Positions 1 to 13,400 of a stretch of DNA of 64,000 bases are shown here, piece after piece. Both the position numbers and the translations under genes were made by a program. The notes beneath the pieces were generated by a model. That model did no database searches. It was not told the DNA's origin and saw nothing but the letters and a program-made list of their open reading frames with translations. This DNA comes from Acanthaster planci (Eukaryota > Echinodermata > Asteroidea > Valvatida > Acanthasteridae). Positions within the stretch are counted from its first letter, which is position 1. Every line of letters starts with the position of its first letter. The DNA lies in NCBI RefSeq assembly GCF_001949145.1, contig NW_019091476.1, positions 159,963 through 223,962 of the forward strand, given 5' to 3'.

Positions 1-316
1 CCTCGGGACATCAGATGGGCCCCGATGAGGGTATAAAAGCCCACATTATTCCAGGTGATAATCACTTTCAGTCAGAGTTACTAGAACTAAATGTTTCTTG
101 TTTCAGCCAAAATAAGACCCTTTGTTGGTCAACAAACTACACTGTTGAGAATGTATATTTTTCAGTCGATGCTATCTCCACAAACATAGTATTTACACAG
201 GTATTCCAATCTTGTACCTTCATTGTAACTTGGCTAAATACCACTACAAAAGGAGTTTTACTTGGTAAAGTTGCAACACAGGACCATGAGTTCTCGTCAT
301 TTTCTTTCACGGACAG
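1..316. other. C2CD3 intron, left edge of the window
   Basis: The sequence upstream of the first recognisable acceptor (TTTCTTTCACGGACAG, ending at 316) shows no C2CD3-like codons. An open frame crosses it but does not match the exon frame. Nothing else was recognised. Confidence 0.6.
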
Positions 317-1444
317 AGGAGCAGCGGTGACAGTAGTCTGAGTGATCCACTGAGCAGTGAGGAGGATGAGGATGATGCCAAGAAGCATCCGTCATCCAAG
401 GCAAGGAGACGACGATGGTCTTATGAATCCTCCTTAAGCGATCCTGGCAATCAGGTATGAAGAGACCGCACTTTGGAGCGTTGGCCTCCTGCAATTACTG
501 GAGAGGGTTACTTTGTTGCCCATCAGGGGGGCCCCGTTGTGCCAACATATTATTTGCCTGCAGCTGTGCTGATATGCCAAGGGATAATGTTATCCTTCAC
601 TGTTACAGAGACCTCCTTCAAGAAAAGACAAACAGCAACCTTCTGCGGATGACACCCCAAGGAAAGGTCAGGACAGCACTCCAAAAGAAAAAAGCCAGGA
701 GCCCGTGGACAAAAGACATTCGCAGGCAGTGAGAACAAAAGACAATGTTCGACTCAGGAGACGGACCAGCAGTTTGAGCACGACTGGCAGTAGCGACACG
801 GACATGGGGAGTACGTCCAGGGTGTCGGAAGGATCCAGGGTGTCCTTCCAAGAACCCCTCATAGAGAAGAAAGGTAGATACAGAGGCCTATTGGGAATGC
901 CAGCATTGATCCAAACTGTCCACCTACACTGGCCCTTGTTGCCAGACTATCTTGTGCATTGATTTTGAAACCAAGGTTGTGCTACAAAAAAAACATGGCT
1001 GTCCCATAAGGCACTGTGCTTACTATGTACTGGGGAAAACACAACATTGACAGATACCGCTGTTTTAAACAGCTGTAATAAACGTCCCCTTTGGTTTCTA
1101 ATTTGTTGCATGCAGTACACATCACTAATAACAATATATCCAACAGAATTCTGTGGATCCAAGATGTTCAATTTACATTCTACTGCCCCATTAGACACTG
1201 GTTTACTTCAGTTTGTTTGCTTGATATTGTTTCTTCTTGTGTCACATCCTCCAGTGAGTCCTGCTGATGGCTTGAGCGTTCAACGCCTCACCCTGCTGGG
1301 TAGAATCCACATTGCCCGAGTTATGATTGACTCTCTTACCTTCTGGACACCACCTCCAGTGAAAGCAGCAGATACAAAGCCCTCTAGAGGCAGCCGAGGG
1401 AGAGGCAGGCCCCCTAGGCCCTCCCCAAAACCAAAGACCAAAAA
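317..1444 (+). CDS. C2CD3: C2CD3 exons 1-3 of the window: charged linker and start of first visible C2 module
   Basis: Exons 317-454, 609-873 and 1255-1444 encode about 197 residues. The first two are a hydrophilic Ser/Arg/Lys/Asp-rich linker with no fold apparent. The third enters a C2-type module with the beta-strand GRIHIARVMIDSL, followed by a basic, proline- and glycine-rich insert ending in KPKTKK. The next exon is 10.1 kb away, and the phase (2 to 2) across that intron is preserved by the join to 11593. Confidence 0.88.
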
Positions 1445-4400
1445 GTAAGTGTTTCTGAAGAGAAAAATATTATGGTTTCTATTTTAGTTGACTACTTTTA
1501 ATTTTCTAGTAACTTTGGACAACATTATGGCAACACAAGCATGGTTTTATTGAAAGGATTTCCTGGATGAAATTTTCTAACACGAAAAGTCTGAATCAGT
1601 GTACATGTAATTCCAAAGAAGTAACTTTCTGCAATATTTCCCAGATAAAAAAAAACATAGAGCAAAAAGAAAGGCAGTGTTACCCATGTGTGTTCACATT
1701 TGGAAAGTCATAGGATTGTGACGTCATTCACGGAAACCATGGCCTTCATTGCCTTGCCATGAATCTCATCATAATGATCTTCTTAATATCAATTTGGACT
1801 GATTTGGCATATTGAGTAATGCAATTTTAACACATAAGCAAATTATATTCTACTGCTATTTTCCACGTTGAGTAACCACATGTGGGTACTTATCAAGTTT
1901 AAACAGCATATTTTTTTTCATGAACGTCTTGGTGTTGTTTCTCGTAAAACCATTCTGTAACAGAAACCGATTAAGATTGCGCATGAACCTCAGCAGTCGA
2001 TAAAGTGACGCAGTTCTTCCTAATTTGTTAAGGATATGTCTATGGGATCAACCTTTATCTTGCAAAGAGGGAATGCCTTTAGAATCATCCTCTTTGCAAT
2101 CTGTCGAAATGCCCGATTAAATACACAGTATATAATCACATTGAGGAAGCTGTTGCAAGCAGCTAGCCAGTGCACCACAAACTCGAGCAAGGAGGGCATA
2201 GTCGTTCCCTTCACAGCGAAAATGAGCCTCGAGAAAAGTGAAGGGGTCCAGCAGGCAGAAAAACCTAACGTAACGGTGAGGAAAGTCTGCAGAGCTTTGT
2301 TTTTGCATAGAGGCCGCTGGTTACCATTCTCTGATGTGGAGGAGTTCTCCTTGGCAAATTTCTCTGCGTGCTGCTTGCTGATTTTGATCAGTTTGTAATA
2401 TATCACAGTCATCGAAAGGGCTGGGATCAGATCCGCAAGGCAGAGGAACAGTGCCTCAAGGTATGCCTTGCTGGTGTATTCCATGGTGCATATAGCTGTC
2501 ACCTTGAAATAGAGGGATTCCTTGCCCAGTAATGGTGCGAGCGCGACAGTCAGAACAGACACTGTGCCGACGATAATCACCAGGATGATGACCCGGCGTT
2601 TGGAGCACCAAGTGTTGAATCGGTACGGCCACATGACGGCAACGAATCGTTCCATGTTGATCAGCACAATGGATGCGATTGACATCATGAAGCAAGCTGT
2701 GATGAGAAGACAGTGGAAGTTGCAGTAGGCGTCCCCAAACGGCCAGTAGTCCAAGGCCGAGGCCACGATGCTTGACCAGTGTAGGATGCCCACCGTGAGG
2801 TCGCATACAGCCAGTGTAGTCATTAGGACTTTAGTGCTGTCTGCTATGTCTGGCGTGTGATGTGTCACAGTTATAGAGAGAATATTGCCAGTGATGGTGA
2901 AGAGAAACACTACTACAATGAAGCAGGTTCGAAGGATTACGATGAACATGGGCAGTCCCTGCACTGTCTCTAGGGAATCCATTGGCATAGATTCATTCAT
3001 AATGTTCAGCTGTTTGGGATTTCATGAACGATGTCGTATTCCTTCATGCATGCATCACCATCACTTTGGAACTCTCTTCCTCATCATATCAGAATTATCA
3101 AGAGCGAAAATGAATTTTAAATTCTCAAAACTTACTTGTTCCATTGGTTGTTCTTAATTGTTGTTTCTTGTAAAGCACATCGAGACCTTGGTGTGATGCG
3201 CTATATAAAAACTGCGTTCATATTATTATTAATATTGTTATTAACTAACTCCCATCCTTGTCAGTTTTATCGCAGCTGTTGATAGTCACTGTTACTACTA
3301 TTGTTTTCAAGGTAGAGTTTTGTCGTAGCAATTTCTGTCTCTGCCATTTCCTACCTCTTCATGCACGCACAGTATGCACTGTGAAGCTGGAGGTGTCATT
3401 TTTATTTGCTCATTCTGTGGTAGATTCCTTTGCTGATCAAGAAAGCTGCATCTTGATTGGTCCTTTCTTGGACATAAACTGTCCCACAATGGTCCATGCT
3501 TAGCTGAGAGCTGTCCTCTGATTGGTACATTCCTTTAAAGAGTTGTCTCCCGAATTGTTCAATGGCTAGAACTGTTGCCAGGGTGAGGCCCCATTTTGGT
3601 GATGGCTGTACAGACTCCTATGGTCACTTCAGCTGTTTCTGAGACATCATCTGCGACAGAGACATCATCTGCGAGCAAGTGTCCTAATTCACCACCCAGT
3701 CTGTATCATTTTGTGCATCCCAGTGTGAATGTGGAACTCACTGTAAACAAATTTGATCAGAGCAGCTTTTGCATTTATGGTAGTTTGATCCTGGCATCAC
3801 CAAAAATAGTTGACTCGGAGAGATCAAAGAACAGCACCAGACTTTGCACAGTCCCACATTCCAAATTGTGATGACCAGAGATGCTCCGGGAATGCAAGCC
3901 AGCTATGAAAGTCGTTTACCTTCTCTTACAGTCCAGTGATTGATTTGTTGCTCATGTGTCAACTTGGGTTCTCGATTACTCGTAACGAGTTTCATGCACG
4001 ATTCTGTTCCAGTTTCGGCTGTAATAAATGGTATCTTAAATCAACACCAAATGAAGAGCCACCAGTTTGAATCACAACAAAACCAACAAATCGACCCAGT
4101 CACGTCTGTTTGCAGTCACAGTTCACATCAGCAAGATGCCACTGCATATTGAACAAATCTACAATGAAATGGTGTGTTGGCAATTGTGCGTGCAAGCAAA
4201 CTCCTCTCCATGAGGCTCTGTCTAATATTGACACACTGCCCACGATTCCTGGTATTGATTAAACGGCAGTGCAGTGAAATAATTTCACGAAGACATCCAG
4301 GGATATTAGGCAATAAAGTGGAGTACAGCAATCACCATTCAGACTGTCTAATCATGACTCGTTTGTCTCTGTCAGTTGATGGGAGCATCGTTAATGAAAT

Positions 4401-7400
4401 TGAAGTCCAGATGATATGTCATCTACATGTGTATTTCACTGCCCTCTGATTAGAGTTTTTGTTAAAGTCTGTCATTAATTGAAACTGTATGAAATTCTGG
4501 GAATGAATCAGCTTTTTTTTGACAAGTCATACATGTACACTGACAGTCACTGAAAAGACCACGTTTCATGTTCTGCTCGACTGGTGTTACCCAATGGCAT
4601 TGCATTTATACGACCTGACCAATATCAAGCGACAAGTTAATCACTGAGGCATGGAATCAAATGACCAGTGTCTTATTTATCTGTCCCACAACTTAACACT
4701 GAAAGAGGAAATATGAAGAAGTGGAACCTTTTTCAGAGTGTCCAATTTTCAGCACGAAGAATGCATAGGTTTTCATTGACTGGCAGTGTACACGTAGATT
4801 TGAAGGTAAAAATCACAATCTTTATTTCTGGTATTTGTTCAGGTTATTTACATGTACATGTTCTGTGTCACATAATCTCATTTCCTCATGACAAAGGTTG
4901 AATACTGACAGCTGATATTTATGACAATTTCACCTGTTCTGGAGTTTTGTAATCATTTGTGGTCACTGAAGGGTAATACACATAAGTTCTGCTTAACCTT
5001 GTACAGTAGGTTGAACTTTGAAAAAAAAAAATCTCTTTACTATCGTTCATGTAGGTGCACTTGTTTGTCTCTAAACCTTAGCCACGATTAGTGTCCTGTT
5101 ACTGTCCCCAGTGTCTCATCTAACCACCTGTCCGTCGGTCCTAAGGACAGGCAGAAACAAATTGGGACTAAAATTTGGCTCGTTCAAAATTTACACGTCC
5201 CCATTTTTACAAAAGTCTTTAATGCTGCTGAACAAGTCTCCACATTTTATTTTTCATTTCTGGAAATCTGATCTCAGATAGCACCAAGGGTTGTCGGTTT
5301 CAGAAATTTTCCTGCAAGAGGAGAGGCAGGTATTAATCTTGGCTGGGACGGCAAAGGCAGACTCTTTGAACCCAGATTGAACCTGCCATGTCCCCTTTAA
5401 AGGCTGACTGGCTATAACAATGTATCCACATATCACTTGTTTGAAAAGACCCTCCTCTGTTCTGACTTCTGAGAGCCACACATTCATCACTCTGTTTCAA
5501 ATTGCTCCGTTGTATTCAGGTCATGATTGATACATGTACTCACACAGATATGTTTGTGTACGTGCTTGACATTTTGTAGTCCCAGATTTGTAGTTTGAAG
5601 TGTAGTCATGTAGTTTTTCATTTCTGTGTAAAACCTTTGGATTCTGGGGGGGCACTGGTGAGTGAAATATTAACAACAGACAGTGAGGTGAAGGAGATCG
5701 TTTGTTAGTATCATCCATCAGCTCCGCATGTCAATATGAGCAAGGGATGCCAGTTTTTAGACAAAAGCCCTGATTTCAGGCTTTTTATTTAATCTCAGCT
5801 GGATTTGTCCAGAGAAATTACAGCAAAAGGCCCTCCGCATTATCCTAACAAAGGACTTTTGCAGTACTAAGACTTTCAGTGAAATCTACTCCCAGACAGG
5901 CCAGCCACCGGTTTCTGTCAGACTTGAACAGCTTTTTGTTACATTTGGTCAATCGCACATTACATCAAACAACTACAGAGACTGGCTTCCACCCAACAGA
6001 AACAATAACCCTAGGAATGCAGACAAACCCTGCTCAATCACGTGTAGAACCAACAGGTATAAATATAGCCCCAGCAGGTATAAATATAGCCCCAGCAGGT
6101 ATAAATATAGCCCCAACAGGTATATATAAAGCCCCAACAGGAATAAATGTAGCCCCAGCAAGTATAAATATAGCCCTAACAGGTATAAATATAGCCCCAA
6201 CAGGCATAAATATAGCCCCAACAGGCATAAATATAGCTCCAACAGGTATAAATATAGCCCCAACAGGCATAAGTATAGCCCCAACAGGCATAAATATAGC
6301 TCCAACTGGTATAAATATAGCCCCAAACAGGCATAAATATAGCCCCAGCAGGTATACTTCTCAGGTATACTACTACACTTCTCAACACATGCAACTGAAT
6401 TTATCTGTCCCAACATTGGTTGTGTCTTTTACATTTTTGTATTTTACATATCTTTTATAATGTTGTATATACAGTGTAATTAATCGTTAGGTTATTTTAT
6501 ATTTCTACTGTGATTTTGATTGTGTAAACCCTTTAAATGATTAATGAACTGTCATTCTAACCTTTTCAGCTTAATGGCTGTGAGGTTTAAATTTATATCA
6601 TTATTAATTATTTATTTATTAGGTTAATTAATTAATTATTTATTAGGTTCCCCTGGCCACATTTTCAGGCTCGAAACAGGAACTTGATTGGTATCCTTGT
6701 TATTGCCAGATTGTGTTTGTGAGAAAATTTCACAACTGAATTTAATTCGATAGGGCTTTACATATGCTCAGCCATTAAATGACCATAGCCATCTCATAGA
6801 AGTGGGAACGATTGGCTGTTCCATTGTACATAACAACATTGAAAAATGTGACGAATAGCAACGTTACTGATTGCACAGATCCACTTTACATTTGAGTTCT
6901 TTACTGACGTCACACTTTATATGTGCGCTTTCCTACAGTGGTCAGTGGACTTGTTGACTCATTGGGAAAGTGTACATGTAAACAAAGTGTGGCATCATTA
7001 GTACATACATGTAGGCCTCTTATAATATCTCACCCACTGTATTTCTTGATTGACCGTGTATGCATCAGTGATATTCACTGTTTAATAATTTTTTCTTCTC
7101 CAAAAACACTATACCATGACAACTACCAGAACATGAACATGTATGCTCTGAAGGCACTGTGCACCTTCACTGCAGTAATCATAGTACTGTCCCATAAGCT
7201 CAATGCACAGGCATAAATATTGACCACTTTGCCTCAGGAGAATTACATACAGGTACAGGTATATGCACAATAGATCAACTCACAAAGTAAGCTTTACTAT
7301 GCTACATGTACGTTATAATCAAATGCGTAGTGGGTAATTCCAGAAATGAGGGGTCCAAAAGTGTGACATTTTTGTGTCCCTGTTACATCTGACCTTTGTT

Positions 7401-10400
7401 ATTTGACATGGAAATATCATCAGGATTTATTCAAAGTAGTACTATTTGTTTGGCAGGTAATTTGCATTAATTCATCACTCTTGGAAATTGGAAAGTTTGT
7501 TCTGAACTTACAAATTCATATGTCAGATGTAACAGGGACACACAAAAATGGACCCCTAAGTTCTGGAATTACCTGTGTACATCTGTAGAATATTTGACAT
7601 CTACCGGGTAGCTGTACATTGTACCAAACGGTATTTTCTTATATATCCTGCAAGGGTACCTTCAATGTACCTTCAGTCTCCTGAAGACGGACAGAGTACA
7701 CTGTTCGAAACGTCGAGTTATTCCCCGGTTCTTCTCAGAACCACACATACTCAAAGAAGAAATAAATACATGGTGTTACCGCAATCTTTACTATAGATCA
7801 AGAAAACTTGGAAATTAAATTTCAATGTAAGCATTGGGAAATATGCTGGCTTAGCACAATTTCAATCAAGCATGCCATATTATTTCACTGCGTATAGTAG
7901 AAGGCGACAAGCAACGTCAGAAGCTATCACTGCGGTGGCACAGTGCTCATGGACAGGTGGTATGTGTGCGTTTCATCAAAAAAGGTGCTTTATACCAAGC
8001 ACGCACGAGCAAGTTTAAGCATGCAAGTTTAAGAATGTGCATTATTATGGTGCCACCACAGTTATGGTGTCTCCTTGAATTACCATATGTGCAATTTTCC
8101 AGGAAAACAGTTGTAGTGTTATTTTTAAATCTGTCAAGATCAAGAAGTTAATACATGTATATATGTAATTCTGTGTGCATGTACACGCACCGGTATGCCA
8201 CTGTTTCTATCACACTGATATTTGATCCAAGCAATGATTTGTACTTTATAAGGTTAATGTTTGTGTGGAAAATCTCGGTGTTCTTTTCATCCCATCAGCT
8301 AAAATATTTTAAAAAGGTTTCATTGTTAAGTCTATTCACCTGATATAGTGGTACATGTATAAATGTAGCTGACACAAATGTTGAAATTTCCCAGGATCAT
8401 CATTCCTTTGTTTCTTAAATATGCTATCGTCATCGGGGAACACAAAGCTTTGAATTCCTTTTTTCTCTTTGATGCTAAATTCCCTCAATGGGAAGACTTA
8501 CTGGTTCATGTAAGCATTTTCCAGCATTCTAGGCCTACATTTATGTCATATCGGACGCAAAAAATGGACCCAAATTTATACATTGCTCCTTATGTCAGTG
8601 CATCTAATTTCAGTGAAGAAGATTTTCTTTAGTTTCAGAATGTGTTTCCCATTTCAGGAGTTGGTACCCCTAGTTGCATAAAATTGGAATCAAATATTGA
8701 TACTGTATTATGCCAGAAGTTGAAGGAGGCTTAGGAAAAAAAAAAGAAAAAGAAAAGTTTACAGCTGTAAGTTTTGAACTTGCACTGTAACAGAAGCTCT
8801 GCAATAAAGTAAAAGTTCCCTGTTCATTCGCTTTGCTGTCTGCCTGAACGACGGAAAAGAAAAACAGTATATGAAGACATTGACAAAGCTTTTGCAAGCA
8901 ATCAACTGTGTTGTCATGAATTCCAACCAGCTTGGTAATCCGATGCCAGCTGCCGCAAAGGCGATTGTGGTTGTCAGGGGCAATGTCCAACACACGATAA
9001 ATGACACTGTCACAAGTAGGAATGTCCGCACAGCTTTGTTGTTGTGGACAGCATTGTTGATGCCATTTGGATTGGTCTGCCTCTCATGCTTGCGGCTTAT
9101 TTCGATCATCCGACAGTAAATCAGAACAATGGCCGTAATGGGCAGGAAATCATACACCAACAGATAAACCAAAACATGAACAGTGTCTCCACAAACAAGA
9201 AAACAAATCCCAGCATTTTTTATGTAATATTCATTTACATGTTCTTCGCTACCCAGTAACCACAACAATGAAGCGGTTGTTACGCACAGCACAGCTGCAA
9301 CTACTATGGAATTAACTATTCTGTGCTTGGAGCACCAAAGTGGAAAGCGGTAAGGCCGTGTGGTTGCGATGTACCGCTCAATGTTCAGAAACATAATCAA
9401 TACTATGGACATGAAGTAGCATGAAGTGATCAGAATGGCGTAGATACTGCAGAACACCTGTCCGTAGGGCCAGCTGTCCAGCCCCAAAGCCACAGTCGCT
9501 AGCAGCAACAGCGTCCCGATTGACAAGTCCTGAACAGCCAGCGAAGTCATCAGGACTTTGGTGCTCTCCACCAGATCGGGAATGCGACGCGTCACGGCTA
9601 TGGATGAAACATTCCCAACAAGTATGGCCGTAGTGGTGAGGCCAGCGAAGCATGTCCGCAGTACGACAGGCCACGAGGAGTCCCGGAGGCTGGTGTGATT
9701 CCCTCCGGACATGTCAAGTGTACCATTTTCTGTTGTCATTGCTGTTGAGATTTTCAGTTGTCCAATTTTGCAGCAAGCCCTTTTTGTTAACTTCTTTTCC
9801 TGTATAAGCTGGTTTTTGGCCACACCAGATTAAGGTGCAGAATTACGAAAGTGAAGGACTCAGGTACGTACTGCTCACAGACTGCGAGAGAAATCTGGGT
9901 GGAGCCTCCAGCTGGACCAAGAGAGGGTGCACTTTTCTTACCAAACGGACGCTCCTTTGGTTGGAACTGAACTTTGCTGGTTCATGAACAATTATGAAAT
10001 GCACGCATTACGGTCGCATTGCTACCAGCAAAATGAACACTCCTGATTAGTATGACTCTTTTCAACTGAGGAGGTGTTTCTGCTCGAGGCGGATAGGAAG
10101 CAAAGTTCTGCTTGCTGATGATGAAAGGACACTGCCCACCTACCCTAACTGTGCTAAATGTACTACTGTACTTTATTTTATAGGGAATGACATTAATTTT
10201 TAACCTCATCTTGAGTAAGACCTGCACAGAAGGTCTTCTGTTGATTGATTCCGGTGCGGGTGCAGAGCTTCTTGAAGTGAGATGGATTGTCTTCCTCTGT
10301 TGGAGTGCAATGGAGTTTGTTTTCCAAATGGAGAACTGGGCACTAAAAACAAACTTGTTGAGGATTAAGGACTCTGAATGTATGTTATGCCAATGTATCC

Positions 10401-13400
10401 ATCTTCATAGCCTTAATTAAAGTAATCCATTTAGCAGAGTAGGGGGACCCACGTAATGAACCAAACTCAAGTACTGTATCTTATTCAAGAGTCTGTGAAG
10501 TGAATGGTGCTCAGAAACATGTTTTGTACAACTTCCAGGGTCTCTTGAATGTACGGTACGAAAAGTCTCTGACATCTCTCACCGATGAATTCAAAGCCTG
10601 AATTCAAATGTCAGTCTGTTCAAATAAACTCCTGTGCAAGCACATGTTTGTCACTGTTCACCCTTGTGACTGGTCTTGTAACCAGTCTTGTGATGGTCTC
10701 AACTGCAGCACTGGCAAGAATGACGTAGAAATGTTATTGCTGTCCATGTACACTGACCGAATGTTTAAATCTTACCAGTTTTATTGTGTGGATTGTGTTT
10801 ATCAATCTCTCTACTCTGTGGTGTAGGTCTTTTTTCTCAGTACATCAGGTAGATTCCCTTCATTGTTTTGATTGGGATTTGTACTGCTCTAGATAAATTT
10901 GTAGCAGTGGTAAATTTTAGTGTTGAAACTGCGTGTCCGTATGTGGTCATGTACGTGTGCATGTAGCTCACAACCAAAGTGAGGGAAAAACGTGGGTTAG
11001 TGAACTCTTGCCTGTCAAACCTTATTCATAAATGCATTTGATAGTTTAGCCATTCCTTTTGGTAGAGATCCCATCACATGGCTCTTGTTAAACGGTTGAT
11101 ACAGCACCAGCTGGCTATGCACCATCCAACATGGTACACATCATCATTACGTCGTGCGCACATAGAATAATGTGTGTTAAAGACATTAGACTGAGAACCA
11201 GCGTGTGAACCAACATAACACACTTGAGTGCTCCATTCATTTGCACCACACTTCCCAGTTTAAATGACGTCATGCTCCTGTACTCTGTATACAAGGGGAT
11301 TATTGTACAAATACTCACAAGAGGAACTTACCAAAACATGGCTTCAGGGGTGTTTGAAAAGAAAGAAAGTAAAACTAGAACATTATCATTGAAAACTTAT
11401 AGTTTTTAAAACTTATTTTGACTCAATGACTCAAAAAGGCTGTCTCAAGAGAATAGATGCTGATAACATCCTAGCCTTGCACTTGAGCATTATCAGCAGT
11501 AGAGATCATTATCTATTCCCTTTTGAAAGTTACTTCCACACAGATCTTCATTTTGTGGAATAAAAAGCTACATTTGGAATGATTTCTTTCAGGTGTTCAT
11601 ATTTTGTGGAGTACCATTTTCCCATCACAGCCTCCCCGCGCGAACAAAGCCTGGTCACCAATATGTCGACCGAAGTCATGAGACTGGTCTCAAAGAAAGT
11701 AGACAGCAAAGGAGGTATGAGCATATGGGCTTGCTTCTTGAATATTCACATCTGTTGTACAGTTAACCTTGTGCTTGATTGGTTTAGAGTGCCATTTATG
11801 AAAGTGAGAATACCGATGCACATGCACCTATCTCAGCTGATTGGCTCATTGGAAGAGCAAGTTACATATTCTGACAGTGAAGTAACCTTGATTAATAGTG
11901 ATGCTTTGATAGGAACTGCACCATGTGTCTGTTGTTGGATTCATTTTTCACACAAATTGATGCATATCAGTTCTTGGGCATGAGAAAACTTCTGTTTTTT
12001 ATTCATGGGGGTCACATCCTTAAGATGCAGCATCCTTAAAATGTACCATACATCCTGTGTAACAGTGTACTGGATCATTAAAAAAGAACCCAGGAAAGTG
12101 ATCGTGGAAGTTGCATGAAAATGTTAATTACGGTTGTCCATTATGTGAAATAAAGAAACATGAGTGACCGTGTAAAATACAGTTTTTAGACTGAAACAGC
12201 TCAGATGTTTCACAATTTGCCCTTTACTGTTTAAAGTGACATGGTCATATATGGCAATAAATCATTTACTGTTGATGGCTTACTTTTCTTTGGTGGCAAG
12301 AAATTACATTTGGTCATCGGTCTGTGTTCCCCATTCGCTTTGATGGGACAGCTGTGGACAGCTGGTGGAAGCAACTCCTGGTCTTCAAGATCTTCTCACG
12401 CACAGCCGGCCAAAAATCAGTGAGGAATTCACATTTTATTTCTGGCCCCTTAACCCTAACCCTACATAATATTACAAGTTACTACTTGTAGTAAAATGTA
12501 GTAATCAGTGCTGCCGCTTGTAAGAGGACATGACCGTATTGTTCTCTGAAGCCATGAAATATAATAGATAAGACAATGTACCATACAGTGCTGTGGCACT
12601 ATGAACGCATGGCTTTATTGTTCTCTGTATGAGTAACAATGGAAGTAACCTAGCCAGAAGTAGTAATACATAGCATTAGGTCCTTCAGGCTCAGGCTATT
12701 TCTTAGTAGTTTGTAGTACTGAGTACTGTAAGCCAAACAATATGCTTGGCGGTTAGGGTTAAACAATAACATTAGCACAAGTAACAACATAAAGACTTTC
12801 AGGACCTTGCCGGTAACATAATGAAGTTGCAGCGCTTAGTTGCTACTTTAGGCACCTGTAAATCCATTTGACGTAGAGGTCCACTGATTTTTGTGTTTTA
12901 ATCATAGGCAGATGTTTATCTAAACTTGTCACTAGTGGATTGAATAAAGAATTTTTGAGTCAATCTAAATTGATTAATATATCATACAATTGTCCTGTTA
13001 TGAGTTCTTTATTGTTAAAAATGCCGTATTTCTTGAACTAGATTTTTAGATAGATGCTCCCTTTTACTTTTTTTCTGTCCTTTTTAGCCTGTTCTCCTCG
13101 GTGTCGCCAGCCTGCCTTTACGATCGGTCTTACAGTCTGCAGACCTTGCTGTGCTCAACTTGGACTTGGATGTTAAGGATAAGATTTACCCTGATCACTC
13201 ATCCATCTCCGGTCCTGAGTCGAGCACCGCTGAGAGAGCAAAGGACACGGTCATTGGAACACTAAAGGTGTGCCACGCCAAGTCCTGTGTTTGTTTACCC
13301 TGTAACTTTAGCGTCGTTGGATAACCAGTCAAAATCTACCGAGCAACAGTAGCAATACTCAGTTGCAATATACAAGAAGTGTGAGAATTGAGAGAAGCGT

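Larger units (their letters stand above)
1445..11592 (+). other. Large 10.1-kb C2CD3 intron hosting nested genes and repeats
   Basis: The donor is AA/GTAAGT at 1445 and the acceptor TTTCTTTCAG ends at 11592; the flanking exons join in phase 2. Inside are two - strand GPCR genes (2020-3000 and 8759-9739), a LINE/SINE-like 3' tail (3165-3245), a 21-bp minisatellite (6059-6353), a MITE (7331-7573) and a small retroelement-like fragment (about 7675-7735). The stretches 3250-5870, 6420-7320, 7740-8750 and 9830-11590 hold short open frames only, and I see no supported gene in them. Confidence 0.8.

Noticed and set aside
15-341. A 108-codon open frame at the left edge
   Set aside because: It is out of frame with the C2CD3 exon at 317-454, crosses the acceptor, and resembles no known protein.
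5879-6460. A 193-codon open frame with INIAPTG heptads
   Set aside because: It is produced by the 21-bp minisatellite, which is open in several frames on both strands. One unit has an extra base that shifts the frame, and there is no domain or splice support.
9740-9823. An extra 28 N-terminal residues for the second GPCR from an upstream ATG
   Set aside because: The downstream Met gives a receptor of the same length as its paralogue, with a typical glycosylated N-terminus. The extension is basic and has no counterpart in the sister gene.
12449-12467. Telomere-like CCCTAA repeats
   Set aside because: Only two to three units inside an intron, consistent with chance.
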